A DNA stretch of 64,000 nt from Anomaloglossus baeobatrachus (taxonomy: Eukaryota; Chordata; Amphibia; Anura; Aromobatidae). The notes beneath the pieces were generated by a model, which made no database searches, had not been told where the DNA came from, and was given only the letters and a program-made list of their open reading frames with translations. How positions within the stretch are numbered: the first letter of the stretch is position 1; every line of letters begins with the position of its first letter. Below are positions 25,432 through 35,348 of this stretch, in pieces. Made by a program: the position numbers and the translations under genes. The stretch covers positions 1-64,000 of the forward strand of contig NW_027445223.1 of the NCBI RefSeq assembly GCF_048569485.1. Direction: 5' to 3'.

Positions 25432-26829
25432 ATGGCAGCTATAAAGAACACGGTTCGTCTGACTGTCTCGGTGGAGAAGAAGAATTCCCTACAGTTAGGA
25501 CATATAGTGGAGAGCGTGATCATGGAGCTGGGCGGCATTGAGCTGGATAAAGTGTTTTGTATGCAGGAGTTCCCATCTACTGGTCAGTATGACATTTCAT
25601 TTTACCATGAGGAAGACTGTCTGAATTTTTACCAAGACCTGCAGAGGCACCATAAGCATGAGTATATGAGGTACATTTGTGTTACTCCTTTATTTTCTGC
25701 AGTGGAGAGACCCCTGACTGTTCATATGTATAATCCATTTACTGAGACCACCATGGTAAAGGCCTTTTTGGCAAGATACTGCTCCTCTGTGAAAGGTGGC
25801 ATTCCCCAGAGAAATGTCTTTAATGTATTCAATGGAAATATTAAATTTTGGGTACGTTTTAGACCTGACCCAGAGGGTGTTGGAGGTATCATGCACCCCC
25901 CGGCCAATTTTTCAATTGGTGGGAATAGGGGGTTTCTCCATTACCCTGGGCAACCATCCTTTTGCCGGAGTTGTTTCCGATATGGACACATTAAAGAAAA
26001 TTGCCAGCAGGGACTTACCTGCAGAAACTGCAAGAAAGCAGGGCATGAGGCTGCCAACTGCCCCTCCCCCCCTGTATGTGACCTGTGTGGGGATGGGGAT
26101 CATACATGTAAGTCCTGCCCGACCCTTGGGGATCAGTACGTTCTGGAGAGGAGAAATTTTGACAGGAAACAGGCTAGATTTAATGTCCGTGCAAACATTC
26201 AACCTGCAAAAATTGTTGAAAAACCTGCAGGAATTGGAATGGAGCCTGTAATGCCTGCTGCAGTGGGGGATTCCCATCCTCCGCCTGCTCCTGCTATTGC
26301 TGAGCCTGTGTCTGTTGGGGAGTGTAGTGCTCTGCAGGAGGTCACTAATGACTTGCAGGTGCTGCAGGCCTCCGCTGATTCTGCACCTGTGCTATGTGAG
26401 GTGGCTGAGACTCCAGAGGCTGCTCAGGGGAATGCTGCAATCAGCACTGACTTCCCCCAGCTGAGCAGCCCTGACATGGACACCAGTACTGCTGACCTGT
26501 CTGCCCCTGGGGAAATCGCCATGTCATCATCCGACGAGGACGCTGCAGGTAACAGCAAGTATTCCCCTGCTGAGCTAGTGGCCTGCTTCCACAAGGTGGT
26601 CTCTAAGAGAAAAGACAAGAGACCAGTGAAGAGGCTGAAGACGGGGCCACGGGAGAAAGTTGATTTCTACTCCCAAAACCCCTTTGAGGTTCTTAGTCCA
26701 GACTCCAATGCCAGCACTACTTCTCTTTCAGGGGTCATTGAAGACCCTATATCTCCAGGCCAATGCTTCCTATCTAATGAAGATGTGGCAGGGTTAGCAG
26801 ATGTTATCCACTTTGCCAGTGGGACTTGA
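25432..26829 (+). CDS. LINE ORF1 protein with three CCHC zinc knuckles
   Basis: 465 aa from the first in-frame ATG, 104 bp into the element. ORF1 proteins of LINEs bind the element RNA and form the ribonucleoprotein that carries out retrotransposition. Residues 1 to about 175 form a folded-looking domain without a motif I can name. Three CX2CX4HX4C knuckles follow at about residues 178-191, 197-210 and 216-229 (CRSCFRYGHIKENC, CRNCKKAGHEAANC, CDLCGDGDHTCKSC). The C-terminal half is rich in Ala, Pro, Ser and acidic residues, with a basic patch (KRKDKRPVKRLK) near residue 400, and looks disordered. This architecture matches Tx1-type ORF1 and the many frog proteins named ZCCHC3-like, which probably descend from such elements. 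The frame is intact. Confidence 0.88.
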   Translation: MAAIKNTVRLTVSVEKKNSLQLGHIVESVIMELGGIELDKVFCMQEFPSTGQYDISFYHEEDCLNFYQDLQRHHKHEYMRYICVTPLFSAVERPLTVHMYNPFTETTMVKAFLARYCSSVKGGIPQRNVFNVFNGNIKFWVRFRPDPEGVGGIMHPPANFSIGGNRGFLHYPGQPSFCRSCFRYGHIKENCQQGLTCRNCKKAGHEAANCPSPPVCDLCGDGDHTCKSCPTLGDQYVLERRNFDRKQARFNVRANIQPAKIVEKPAGIGMEPVMPAAVGDSHPPPAPAIAEPVSVGECSALQEVTNDLQVLQASADSAPVLCEVAETPEAAQGNAAISTDFPQLSSPDMDTSTADLSAPGEIAMSSSDEDAAGNSKYSPAELVACFHKVVSKRKDKRPVKRLKTGPREKVDFYSQNPFEVLSPDSNASTTSLSGVIEDPISPGQCFLSNEDVAGLADVIHFASGT

Positions 26830-26874
26830 ATGGTTTCTGTTTTGATGCTTTTTTCCTTTGTTTAATTTTTCAGC
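26830..26874 (+). promoter_or_regulatory. Inter-ORF gap with splice-acceptor-like tract
   Basis: The 45-nt gap between ORF1 and ORF2 is T-rich and ends in TTTAATTTTTCAG directly before the ORF2 start codon. That is a good match to a vertebrate 3' splice site (polypyrimidine tract plus CAG). An ATG also abuts the ORF1 stop (TGAATG) and opens an 11-codon frame. ORF2 lies in the same frame as ORF1 with two stops between. Either reinitiation or use of the acceptor could give ORF2; neither is proven. Confidence 0.35.
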
Positions 26875-29800
26875 ATGGCTTTGCAACTGAATATTGCCTC
26901 TCAGAATGTGCGAGTGTTTCAGTCGTCATATAAGCGTGCGTGTGTGCTTGATTTCTTATCTTCAAAACATTGTGATGTGGTGTGTGTGCAGGAATGTGGT
27001 CTGAATAGGGAACCTAAGAAGAGTGAGTGGGGTTTTGGGGAGGCGGTGTGGTCATTTTCTGCTATAAATAAGAATGATGGGGTGGGGGTTTTGATTCAAA
27101 ATAAGGACATTAGGATAAAGCAAACTGTAATTGTAGAAGAGGGTAGATGTGTGTGTGTTATTTTATGTTATAGGGGGTGGGAATTTAAGCTTATTAATAT
27201 CTATGCCCCTGCTGATAAAAATCAGAGACTCGCTCTTTTTGAGAAATTGCGTTTTTTTCTGCATGGTAAAATTCCTATTTTTGTTGTTGGTGATTTAAAC
27301 TGCATCCTGGACAAAAGGGGCAGAGCTGGTTCATACGAGTCCAAGGTGGACGTGACCGGAAATTTATGGAATCGTTTAATTTCAGAGTTTTCGTTAAAGG
27401 ACGCTGTGGATTCCAAGCCAGGACCCTTTACCTACCATGCAGATGATGGTCAGACCGAGTCCCGTTTGGACTATTTTTTCTTTTCTTCCACTGGGGTAAA
27501 ATGTGTTAATTATTCGCAAGAAAGGGTTGTTTTCTCTGATCATGAGTGTCTGGTGGGGAGTTTTGAAATTGCTAATTTGTTTTATGGACGTGGTGTGTGG
27601 AAAATGAATGTCAGTCTGTTGCAGGATGAAAGGGTGAAGAAGGATTTTGTAAGGCAGTATGCATGGTGGGCTGCAAGGAAAAAAGGGTTTCCAAATTTAT
27701 TGTTATGGTGGGATTGGGTGAAAGTGAGAATCAGTGTGTTTTTCAGGAAAGCTGGGTACAGGAAAGCCAGAAAGAGGAGAAATCTGTACAAGTGGCAGAA
27801 TAGGAGGATTTCCTACCTGCATAAATGCAAATCTCTGGGTCTGGATGTAAAGTATGAGCTGGAGAAAGCTAAACGTGAGATGAAAGAGTGGTTTGGGGAG
27901 GAGGGCAGGAAAATTATTCTGAGATCTAAAATTGAGGTGAGAGAGAAGAATGAGAAGTGTACCAGTTTCTTCTTTAAGAAGATGTGTGGGGGTGGGCGAG
28001 AGATGAATGTAATGTTGGATGAGAATGGTAGTGAGGTGCATGGGAAGGATGTGATCGGTGTAGTGGCTGACTATTATAAGTCCCTGTATGGAGTGAAGGA
28101 CTGCGATCTGGGGGAGGATGAGGAGGTTCTGAATGTGATTGACAACTTTGTACCTGAATCTGAGTTTCCTTTTTTGCTGAGTGACATTACAGAGGATGAA
28201 GTGAAGGAGGTGATTTTTAAGTCTGCTAAAAACAAGTCTCCAGGGGGTGATGGGATCCCTTGGGAGTTCTATAGTAAGTATTGGGATATTGTTGGGAAGG
28301 ATGTGGTGTCTATTATGAAGTGTTTGTTTTCTGGTTGCAGGATGACGGACAGTATGAAGCAAGGAGTGGTGGTATTGCTGTTTAAGAAAGGTGACAGGCG
28401 AGTGGTGGGTAATTGGCGTCCGATCACGCTACTGAATGTGGATTATAAAATATTTGCCAAGCTTTTAGCCAATCGCATGAGGGAGGTAATCTCACATGTT
28501 ATTATGGAGGATCAGGGGTGTGCGGTTCCTAAGAGGAGGATTCATGAAAATGTGATGTTAGTGAGAGATATGATTGGGGATTGTATGGCGAGGAAGAAGG
28601 GGGTGATTGTATGTGTGCTTGATTTTGAGAAGGCATTTGATAGGGTGGCGCATGTGTATTTGTTTTGTGTGTTGAGGAAAATGGGCTTTCCGGAGCATTT
28701 GGTTAGTTTATTGTATGGGCTCTATGAAGGGGCTAGGAGTAAGATTCAGGTGAATGGCTTTTTTACTGATAGCTTTGAGATACTTTCTGGGGTTCGGCAG
28801 GGGTGCCCTCTGTCACCCATTTTGTTTATTTGTGCTATAGAGCCGTTGTTACAATCTATTCGGAAGGATAAAGTGGTTAAAGGTCTATTGGTTCCGGGTA
28901 GTGGAGGAAAACATGTTAAAGCTTTAGGCTATATGGATGACATTTGTATTCTCTGTGAGAATGTCTGTGACGTGTCGAGAGTCAAGCTTCTGGTTAATTT
29001 GTTTTGTGTGGCTTCTGCCTTTAAAATTAATTGGGCCAAAAGTAAGATGAAAGGTTTTGGTCTGCCACGTGTTTTACATGATGATCAGATGGAGTGTGTC
29101 AGTTCCAGTGTTAGGATCTTAGGTATGGATTTTGATGAAGAGCTGAAAGGTAAGGAAAGTTGGGAGGAGTTAGGGGGTAAAATAGCTAAAAAATTGGAGT
29201 TCTGGAGGTTGAGGGATTTGTCCTTTACAGGAAAGGTCTTGATTGTGAAGAGTATCATTTTGCCTATGATACTTTATATTGCTTTGGTTTTTCCTCCATC
29301 AACTGTGGCTTTGAAAAAGATAAATCGGGTGCTTTTCTTGTTTTTGTGGGGATGTGGCATGGAAAGGGCAAAACGGGAGATATTGATGAAAAAGAAAAAG
29401 CATGGTGGTTTGGATTTTCCAAACTTGGAGGTTTTTATTGGTATAAACTATGTGGCTTTTTTCTGTGAGGTTTTTTCTAAAGATACTAAAGCCTCTTGTA
29501 TGTTGAAGTATCAAGCAGGTTCTATGCTAGGAAGGCTGAAGTGGACTGTGCAGGATCTGAGGAAACCTTTTGCCTTCATTTGTCCTGAGTGGTACCTGTT
29601 TGTTGAGCTGTTTGTGAAGAAGTTCAGACTTGAGAAGTTTACTGTGAGTCAGTTCATGAAGGAGAAAAAGGAGATAAAAAGGTTGTGTGTGTACGGTTTT
29701 GCATGTGGTATCAGTGGTTTGAAATCTGCTGAGTATGAGGAAGTATGGGAAACACTGAAAAAGTATGAAATCTCTAACAAACAGAAAGATCTGTTATGGA

Positions 29801-30252
29801 TGTCTTGGCATGGTGTGCTGCCGGTAAGATCTGTTCAGAAGAGGAGGGGATTGGTACCCTCAGAGAGGTGCCCGAGGACTGGATGTGGTGATACTGAGGA
29901 TGTGGAACATGTTTTCTGGTCTTGTGGACATGCAAAGGACGTATGGAGTAATTTGGGTAAGTTGTGTTGGGAGTTGACGGGTGTAAGAGCTTTAACAGCT
30001 AAAATGGTTATGTTTGGTCTGTGTAGCTTGAGCACGAGGAAAGAACGAGTGTTTTGGTTGTTTCTGGCATGTGTGAAGGAAGTTCTGTGGAATACCAGGA
30101 ATTTGTATGTATATAGGAATGAGAATCTTGAAGTGAATGATTGTGTCAGGATGGTTTTGGACAAACTGTATTTCTGCTATAAATGGGATGGTGAAAGAGG
30201 TATGGATGCTGAGGGTGAATGGAAATTTCTGAAATGGAAACACTGGGTGTAA
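26875..30252 (+). CDS. LINE ORF2: APE-type endonuclease and reverse transcriptase
   Basis: 1125 aa, one open frame. The enzyme nicks the U2 target and copies the element RNA from the nick. Residues 1 to about 235 are an apurinic-type endonuclease: SQN (N11), VQE (E40), NIYAPA (Y110), GDLN (D140, N142), RLDY (D199) and SDH (221-223) are all present. Residues about 290-310 are strongly basic. The reverse transcriptase spans about 440-760, with GNWRPITLLNVDYKIFAKLL, DFEKAFD (D583, D589), GVRQGCPLSP (639-648) and the catalytic box YMDD (686-689). The C-terminal knuckle is C999-X4-C1004-X7-H1012-X4-C1017. There is no RNase H domain. Length and order are typical of Tx1/L1 elements, and all catalytic residues I can identify are present. 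YMDD is unusual for a LINE. Confidence 0.93.
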   Translation: MALQLNIASQNVRVFQSSYKRACVLDFLSSKHCDVVCVQECGLNREPKKSEWGFGEAVWSFSAINKNDGVGVLIQNKDIRIKQTVIVEEGRCVCVILCYRGWEFKLINIYAPADKNQRLALFEKLRFFLHGKIPIFVVGDLNCILDKRGRAGSYESKVDVTGNLWNRLISEFSLKDAVDSKPGPFTYHADDGQTESRLDYFFFSSTGVKCVNYSQERVVFSDHECLVGSFEIANLFYGRGVWKMNVSLLQDERVKKDFVRQYAWWAARKKGFPNLLLWWDWVKVRISVFFRKAGYRKARKRRNLYKWQNRRISYLHKCKSLGLDVKYELEKAKREMKEWFGEEGRKIILRSKIEVREKNEKCTSFFFKKMCGGGREMNVMLDENGSEVHGKDVIGVVADYYKSLYGVKDCDLGEDEEVLNVIDNFVPESEFPFLLSDITEDEVKEVIFKSAKNKSPGGDGIPWEFYSKYWDIVGKDVVSIMKCLFSGCRMTDSMKQGVVVLLFKKGDRRVVGNWRPITLLNVDYKIFAKLLANRMREVISHVIMEDQGCAVPKRRIHENVMLVRDMIGDCMARKKGVIVCVLDFEKAFDRVAHVYLFCVLRKMGFPEHLVSLLYGLYEGARSKIQVNGFFTDSFEILSGVRQGCPLSPILFICAIEPLLQSIRKDKVVKGLLVPGSGGKHVKALGYMDDICILCENVCDVSRVKLLVNLFCVASAFKINWAKSKMKGFGLPRVLHDDQMECVSSSVRILGMDFDEELKGKESWEELGGKIAKKLEFWRLRDLSFTGKVLIVKSIILPMILYIALVFPPSTVALKKINRVLFLFLWGCGMERAKREILMKKKKHGGLDFPNLEVFIGINYVAFFCEVFSKDTKASCMLKYQAGSMLGRLKWTVQDLRKPFAFICPEWYLFVELFVKKFRLEKFTVSQFMKEKKEIKRLCVYGFACGISGLKSAEYEEVWETLKKYEISNKQKDLLWMSWHGVLPVRSVQKRRGLVPSERCPRTGCGDTEDVEHVFWSCGHAKDVWSNLGKLCWELTGVRALTAKMVMFGLCSLSTRKERVFWLFLACVKEVLWNTRNLYVYRNENLEVNDCVRMVLDKLYFCYKWDGERGMDAEGEWKFLKWKHWV

Positions 30253-30429
30253 TGGTTTATACTTTTCTGCTTTTGGTTACTGATTTACGGCTATGGGTGT
30301 GTTATACACATTTTTATCACTCTTTTGAAATAAAATTGCCATGAGGATGAGTTTACGTCGCATCCGGTTAAGTTGTGAAACCTCTCTGAGGTGACACTTC
30401 TGATTCTGGATGATTACGCAACCTGAATG

Positions 30430-30460
<31 letters not shown>
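30253..30460 (+). other. LINE 3' UTR and A tail
   Basis: About 180 bp of 3' UTR followed by 26 A residues (30435-30460), which abut U2 nt 38, itself an A. The UTR includes AATAAA at 30329-30334. Over its last 75 bases I see no resemblance to the 3' ends of the three short insertions in array B, so sharing of a 3' recognition sequence is not evident. Confidence 0.8.
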
Positions 30461-30465
<5 letters not shown>

Positions 30466-30611
30466 TTCTTATCAGTTTAATATCTGATACGTCCCCTATC
30501 TGGGGACCATATATTAAATGGATTTTTAGAACAGGGAGATGGAAAAAGAGCTTGCTCTGTCCACTCCACGCATTGACCTGGTATTGCAGTACCTCCAGGA
30601 CCGGTGCACCC

Positions 30612-32002
30612 CTTCTTAACCCAGTTTCCAAAAGCAGAACTCAATTCACCTGATTCATATTAGCCCGATTTAATGAATTGGAAGAAAGCATACGTCTTCA
30701 TATGCACCTCAATTTGGCCCATTCACTTTTCACACTTCCTCCTTTTGTTTTTTATCTTTCACACTTTTGACTTTCTTTATTCATCCAAATAGCAAACTCA
30801 TCACCACTCAACCTGACCAACTCGGCTATGTCCCGTGCTGCAGTTCTCTGTCTTATCTAGATCATTTGCAATTGAATGGAATAGATCCCTTTTGGACAAA
30901 GTGGATTCACCTGCTGCTGCAGTGACCACAGGTGTGATAAGATCTAGAATTGGCATCTGGTGCGATCTCTCCGCTTCCACTCCAAAGAAAGTTACCTGTT
31001 TATTCCTATCATGCATTGGTTTTTGGGGTTTTCTTTGAGTAATGATGATCTCTTTAGTAGTCTGTTGGCGCCCTCTCCTGGAGGAATAGTTTGCTTGCTC
31101 TTGGACATTCTAAAAGAGAGGTCATGATAGACATTGAGCTTCTGAGCTCAATTGGGGACAGTCATGGGTGATGAATGTTTGCAACCTGCTGCAAAGCCTC
31201 ATACCGCAATATAAGGAACGTCAAATACTAAGAAAGGGCGGCCTATGAAAGAATTACTACTTTCAATAAGTACACTTAAACGGCTAATTGGGAATAGAAA
31301 AACTGTAAAAAGCCCTCTGAGAAAGCCCCCCTCTAACCTTTGATAGTAAGCTTTTCTGTAGTCTGCCTGTTGATGTATTTTCCGTTTGAACTGTGCACAA
31401 CATGAAGAGACGGAACACTGGCGGCTTGTCACAATGCCCCCGCTGACATCACAATAGCGCTGCTGCCTAGAAAACAAGCTGCGCAGCAGAAGTTGTTCTT
31501 TGGGTGGGAGGGTGGGCTAGTGTAAGGAGGGGGCAAGCTCTTTTTTTCCCGGGTGGTAGGGGGATGACAGGAGAAGGGATGCGGGTGGTGAGAAGGGTAC
31601 AGAGGGCAGGGTTTGGGGGCTGGGAAGGAAAGGGAAAAGATTAGGGTTTGGGGATGATGAAAGGGCTTTCTACGGGTAAGGATGGCAAAGGGTGGCAGTG
31701 ACGGAAAGTCAGGCAACCTGTCCTGTCCGTCTTTTTGTATCGTGAATTGGAAAGACTGCAAGGGGGAGGGGAGTTGCTTGCGCCCTAAAGGAGGAGTTAT
31801 TCAGATTCATTGCAGTGGGGGGCGGCGGCTGCAAAACGCACCATTCTTCTTGTTTTTGCTCTGCAAAGCAGCCTTTTCAAGGGTTGGCTTGGGTGACAAA
31901 ATGTCTTCTGTAGGCGTGGGTTTGTCTCCCTCTCGCTCTCTCTCCCTAAGATGTGTCCGGCATAGGCCAGGGTGCCACTCGAGGCCCAAACCAATTCTGG
32001 TT
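30612..32002 (+). other. Array B spacer (first unit, representative)
   Basis: 1391 bp from the LINE-split U2 gene to the next U2. It has the 3' box just after 30611, a longer AT-rich segment than A, and the B-only stretch at about 31001-31214. The G-quadruplex motif lies at 31502-31516, followed by the G-rich block and the U2 promoter region. The B-only stretch has no tail, terminal repeat or duplication that would mark it as a transposon. No protein or second RNA gene is supported. Confidence 0.75.
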
Positions 32003-32190
32003 ATCGCTTCTCGGCCTTTTGGCTAAGATCAAGTGTAGTATCTGTTCTTATCAGTTTAATATCTGATACGTCCCCTATCTGGGGACCATATATTAAATGG
32101 ATTTTTAGAACAGGGAGATGGAAAAAGAGCTTGCTCTGTCCACTCCACGCATTGACCTGGTATTGCAGTACCTCCAGGACCGGTGCACCC
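32003..32190 (+). ncRNA. U2 snRNA, array B copy 1
   Basis: The RNA differs from array A U2 only at nt 178 (A to C, 32180). In the U2 secondary structure this base falls in the internal loop of stem-loop IV, on the 3' strand. GTAGTA, Sm site and 3' box are intact. This C is shared by nearly all B copies. Confidence 0.97.
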
Positions 32191-33581
32191 CTTCTTAACC
32201 CAGTTTCCAAAAGCAGAACTCAATTCACCTGATTCATATTAGCCCGATTTAATGAATTGGAAGAAAGCATACGTCTTCATATGCACCTCAATTTGGCCCA
32301 TTCACTTTTCACACTTCCTCCTTTTGTTTTTTATCTTTCACACTTTTGACTTTCTTTATTCATCCAAATAGCAAACTCATCACCACTCAACCTGACCAAC
32401 TCGGCTATGTCCCGTGCTGCAGTTCTCTGTCTTATCTAGATCATTTGCAATTGAATGGAATAGATCCCTTTTGGACAAAGTGGATTCACCTGCTGCTGCA
32501 GTGACCACAGGTGTGATAAGATCTAGAATTGGCATCTGGTGCGATCTCTCCGCTTCCACTCCAAAGAAAGTTACCTGTTTATTCCTATCATGCATTGGTT
32601 TTTGGGGTTTTCTTTGAGTAATGATGATCTCTTTAGTAGTCTGTTGGCGCCCTCTCCTGGAGGAATAGTTTGCTTGCTCTTGGACATTCTAAAAGAGAGG
32701 TCATGATAGACATTGAGCTTCTGAGCTCAATTGGGGACAGTCATGGGTGATGAATGTTTGCAACCTGCTGCAAAGCCTCATACCGCAATATAAGGAACGT
32801 CAAATACTAAGAAAGGGCGGCCTATGAAAGAATTACTACTTTCAATAAGTACACTTAAACGGCTAATTGGGAATAGAAAAACTGTAAAAAGCCCTCTGAG
32901 AAAGCCCCCCTCTAACCTTTGATAGTAAGCTTTTCTGTAGTCTGCCTGTTGATGTATTTTCCGTTTGAACTGTGCACAACATGAAGAGACGGAACACTGG
33001 CGGCTTGTCACAATGCCCCCGCTGACATCACAATAGCGCTGCTGCCTAGAAAACAAGCTGCGCAGCAGAAGTTGTTCTTTGGGTGGGAGGGTGGGCTAGT
33101 GTAAGGAGGGGGCAAGCTCTTTTTTTCCCGGGTGGTAGGGGGATGACAGGAGAAGGGATGCGGGTGGTGAGAAGGGTACAGAGGGCAGGGTTTGGGGGCT
33201 GGGAAGGAAAGGGAAAAGATTAGGGTTTGGGGATGATGAAAGGGCTTTCTACGGGTAAGGATGGCAAAGGGTGGCAGTGACGGAAAGTCAGGCAACCTGT
33301 CCTGTCCGTCTTTTTGTATCGTGAATTGGAAAGACTGCAAGGGGGAGGGGAGTTGCTTGCGCCCTAAAGGAGGAGTTATTCAGATTCATTGCAGTGGGGG
33401 GCGGCGGCTGCAAAACGCACCATTCTTCTTGTTTTTGCTCTGCAAAGCAGCCTTTTCAAGGGTTGGCTTGGGTGACAAAATGTCTTCTGTAGGCGTGGGT
33501 TTGTCTCCCTCTCGCTCTCTCTCCCTAAGATGTGTCCGGCATAGGCCAGGGTGCCACTCGAGGCCCAAACCAATTCTGGTT

Positions 33582-33769
33582 ATCGCTTCTCGGCCTTTTG
33601 GCTAAGATCAAGTGTAGTATCTGTTCTTATCAGTTTAATATCTGATACGTCCCCTATCTGGGGACCATATATTAAATGGATTTTTAGAACAGGGAGATGG
33701 AAAAAGAGCTTGCTCTGTCCACTCCACGCATTGACCTGGTATTGCAGTACCTCCAGGACCGGTGCACCC
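33582..33769 (+). ncRNA. U2 snRNA, array B copy 2
   Basis: Same as B copy 1. Confidence 0.97.
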
Positions 33770-35160
33770 CTTCTTAACCCAGTTTCCAAAAGCAGAACTC
33801 AATTCACCTGATTCATATTAGCCCGATTTAATGAATTGGAAGAAAGCATACGTCTTCATATGCACCTCAATTTGGCCCATTCACTTTTCACACTTCCTCC
33901 TTTTGTTTTTTATCTTTCACACTTTTGACTTTCTTTATTCATCCAAATAGCAAACTCATCACCACTCAACCTGACCAACTCGGCTATGTCCCGTGCTGCA
34001 GTTCTCTGTCTTATCTAGATCATTTGCAATTGAATGGAATAGATCCCTTTTGGACAAAGTGGATTCACCTGCTGCTGCAGTGACCACAGGTGTGATAAGA
34101 TCTAGAATTGGCATCTGGTGCGATCTCTCCGCTTCCACTCCAAAGAAAGTTACCTGTTTATTCCTATCATGCATTGGTTTTTGGGGTTTTCTTTGAGTAA
34201 TGATGATCTCTTTAGTAGTCTGTTGGCGCCCTCTCCTGGAGGAATAGTTTGCTTGCTCTTGGACATTCTAAAAGAGAGGTCATGATAGACATTGAGCTTC
34301 TGAGCTCAATTGGGGACAGTCATGGGTGATGAATGTTTGCAACCTGCTGCAAAGCCTCATACCGCAATATAAGGAACGTCAAATACTAAGAAAGGGCGGC
34401 CTATGAAAGAATTACTACTTTCAATAAGTACACTTAAACGGCTAATTGGGAATAGAAAAACTGTAAAAAGCCCTCTGAGAAAGCCCCCCTCTAACCTTTG
34501 ATAGTAAGCTTTTCTGTAGTCTGCCTGTTGATGTATTTTCCGTTTGAACTGTGCACAACATGAAGAGACGGAACACTGGCGGCTTGTCACAATGCCCCCG
34601 CTGACATCACAATAGCGCTGCTGCCTAGAAAACAAGCTGCGCAGCAGAAGTTGTTCTTTGGGTGGGAGGGTGGGCTAGTGTAAGGAGAGGGCAAGCTCTT
34701 TTTTTCCCGGGTGGTAGGGGGATGACAGGAGAAGGGATGCGGGTGGTGAGAAGGGTACAGAGGGCAGGGTTTGGGGGCTGGGAAGGAAAGGGAAAAGATT
34801 AGGGTTTGGGGATGATGAAAGGGCTTTCTACGGGTAAGGATGGCAAAGGGTGGCAGTGACGGAAAGTCAGGCAACCTGTCCTGTCCGTCTTTTTGTATCG
34901 TGAATTGGAAAGACTGCAAGGGGGAGGGGAGTTGCTTGCGCCCTAAAGGAGGAGTTATTCAGATTCATTGCAGTGGGGGGCGGCGGCTGCAAAACGCACC
35001 ATTCTTCTTGTTTTTGCTCTGCAAAGCAGCCTTTTCAAGGGTTGGCTTGGGTGACAAAATGTCTTCTGTAGGCGTGGGTTTGTCTCCCTCTCGCTCTCTC
35101 TCCCTAAGATGTGTCCGGCATAGGCCAGGGTGCCACTCGAGGCCCAAACCAATTCTGGTT

Positions 35161-35348
35161 ATCGCTTCTCGGCCTTTTGGCTAAGATCAAGTGTAGTATC
35201 TGTTCTTATCAGTTTAATATCTGATACGTCCCCTATCTGGGGACCATATATTAAATGGATTTTTAGAACAGGGAGATGGAAAAAGAGCTTGCTCTGTCCA
35301 CTCCACGCATTGACCTGGTATTGCAGTACCTCCAGGACCGGTGCACCC
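35161..35348 (+). ncRNA. U2 snRNA, array B copy 3 (altered 3' box)
   Basis: RNA same as B copy 1. The 3' box ends in ATA instead of AGA because of a G-to-T change at 35374, which breaks the box consensus and could weaken 3'-end formation. The unit also has G to A at 34688. Both changes recur exactly 6316 bp (four units) downstream. Confidence 0.96.

Larger units (their letters stand above)
25328..30460 (+). mobile_element. U2-specific LINE, Keno-like (Tx1 group of the L1 superfamily)
   Basis: A 5133-bp non-LTR retrotransposon in the sense direction of U2. It has a short leader of about 104 bp, ORF1 with zinc knuckles, a 45-bp gap, ORF2 with endonuclease and reverse transcriptase, a roughly 180-bp 3' UTR (AATAAA at 30329-30334, not close to the tail) and an A tail (30435-30460). 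There are no terminal repeats and no target-site duplication. Keno is the published Tx1-group family that targets U2 genes, and the insertion site plus domain order fit it. Family assignment rests on the target and domains, not on an alignment. Both ORFs are open throughout, so the copy looks young and may be autonomous. The short leader could mean mild 5' truncation. Confidence 0.85.
25300..30611 (+). pseudogene. U2 snRNA gene split by the LINE
   Basis: U2 nt 1-28 lie at 25300-25327 and nt 38-188 at 30461-30611, with the 5.1-kb LINE between them. Nine bases (nt 29-37) are gone, or about five if the CAGTG at the element start is mutated U2 AAGTG. The left part and its flank are type A. The right part has C at nt 178 and a type B 3' flank. 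The gene therefore joins the two repeat classes. The GUAGUA branchpoint-pairing sequence is destroyed, so no functional U2 can be made. Confidence 0.95.

Noticed and set aside
27703-28362. 219-codon reverse-strand frame inside LINE ORF2
   Set aside because: Shadow of the ORF2 coding strand, with no recognisable domain.
31067-31086. CTCF-like sequence (GGCGCCCTCTCCTGG) in the B-only segment
   Set aside because: It departs from the CTCF core at important positions; too weak to list as a site.
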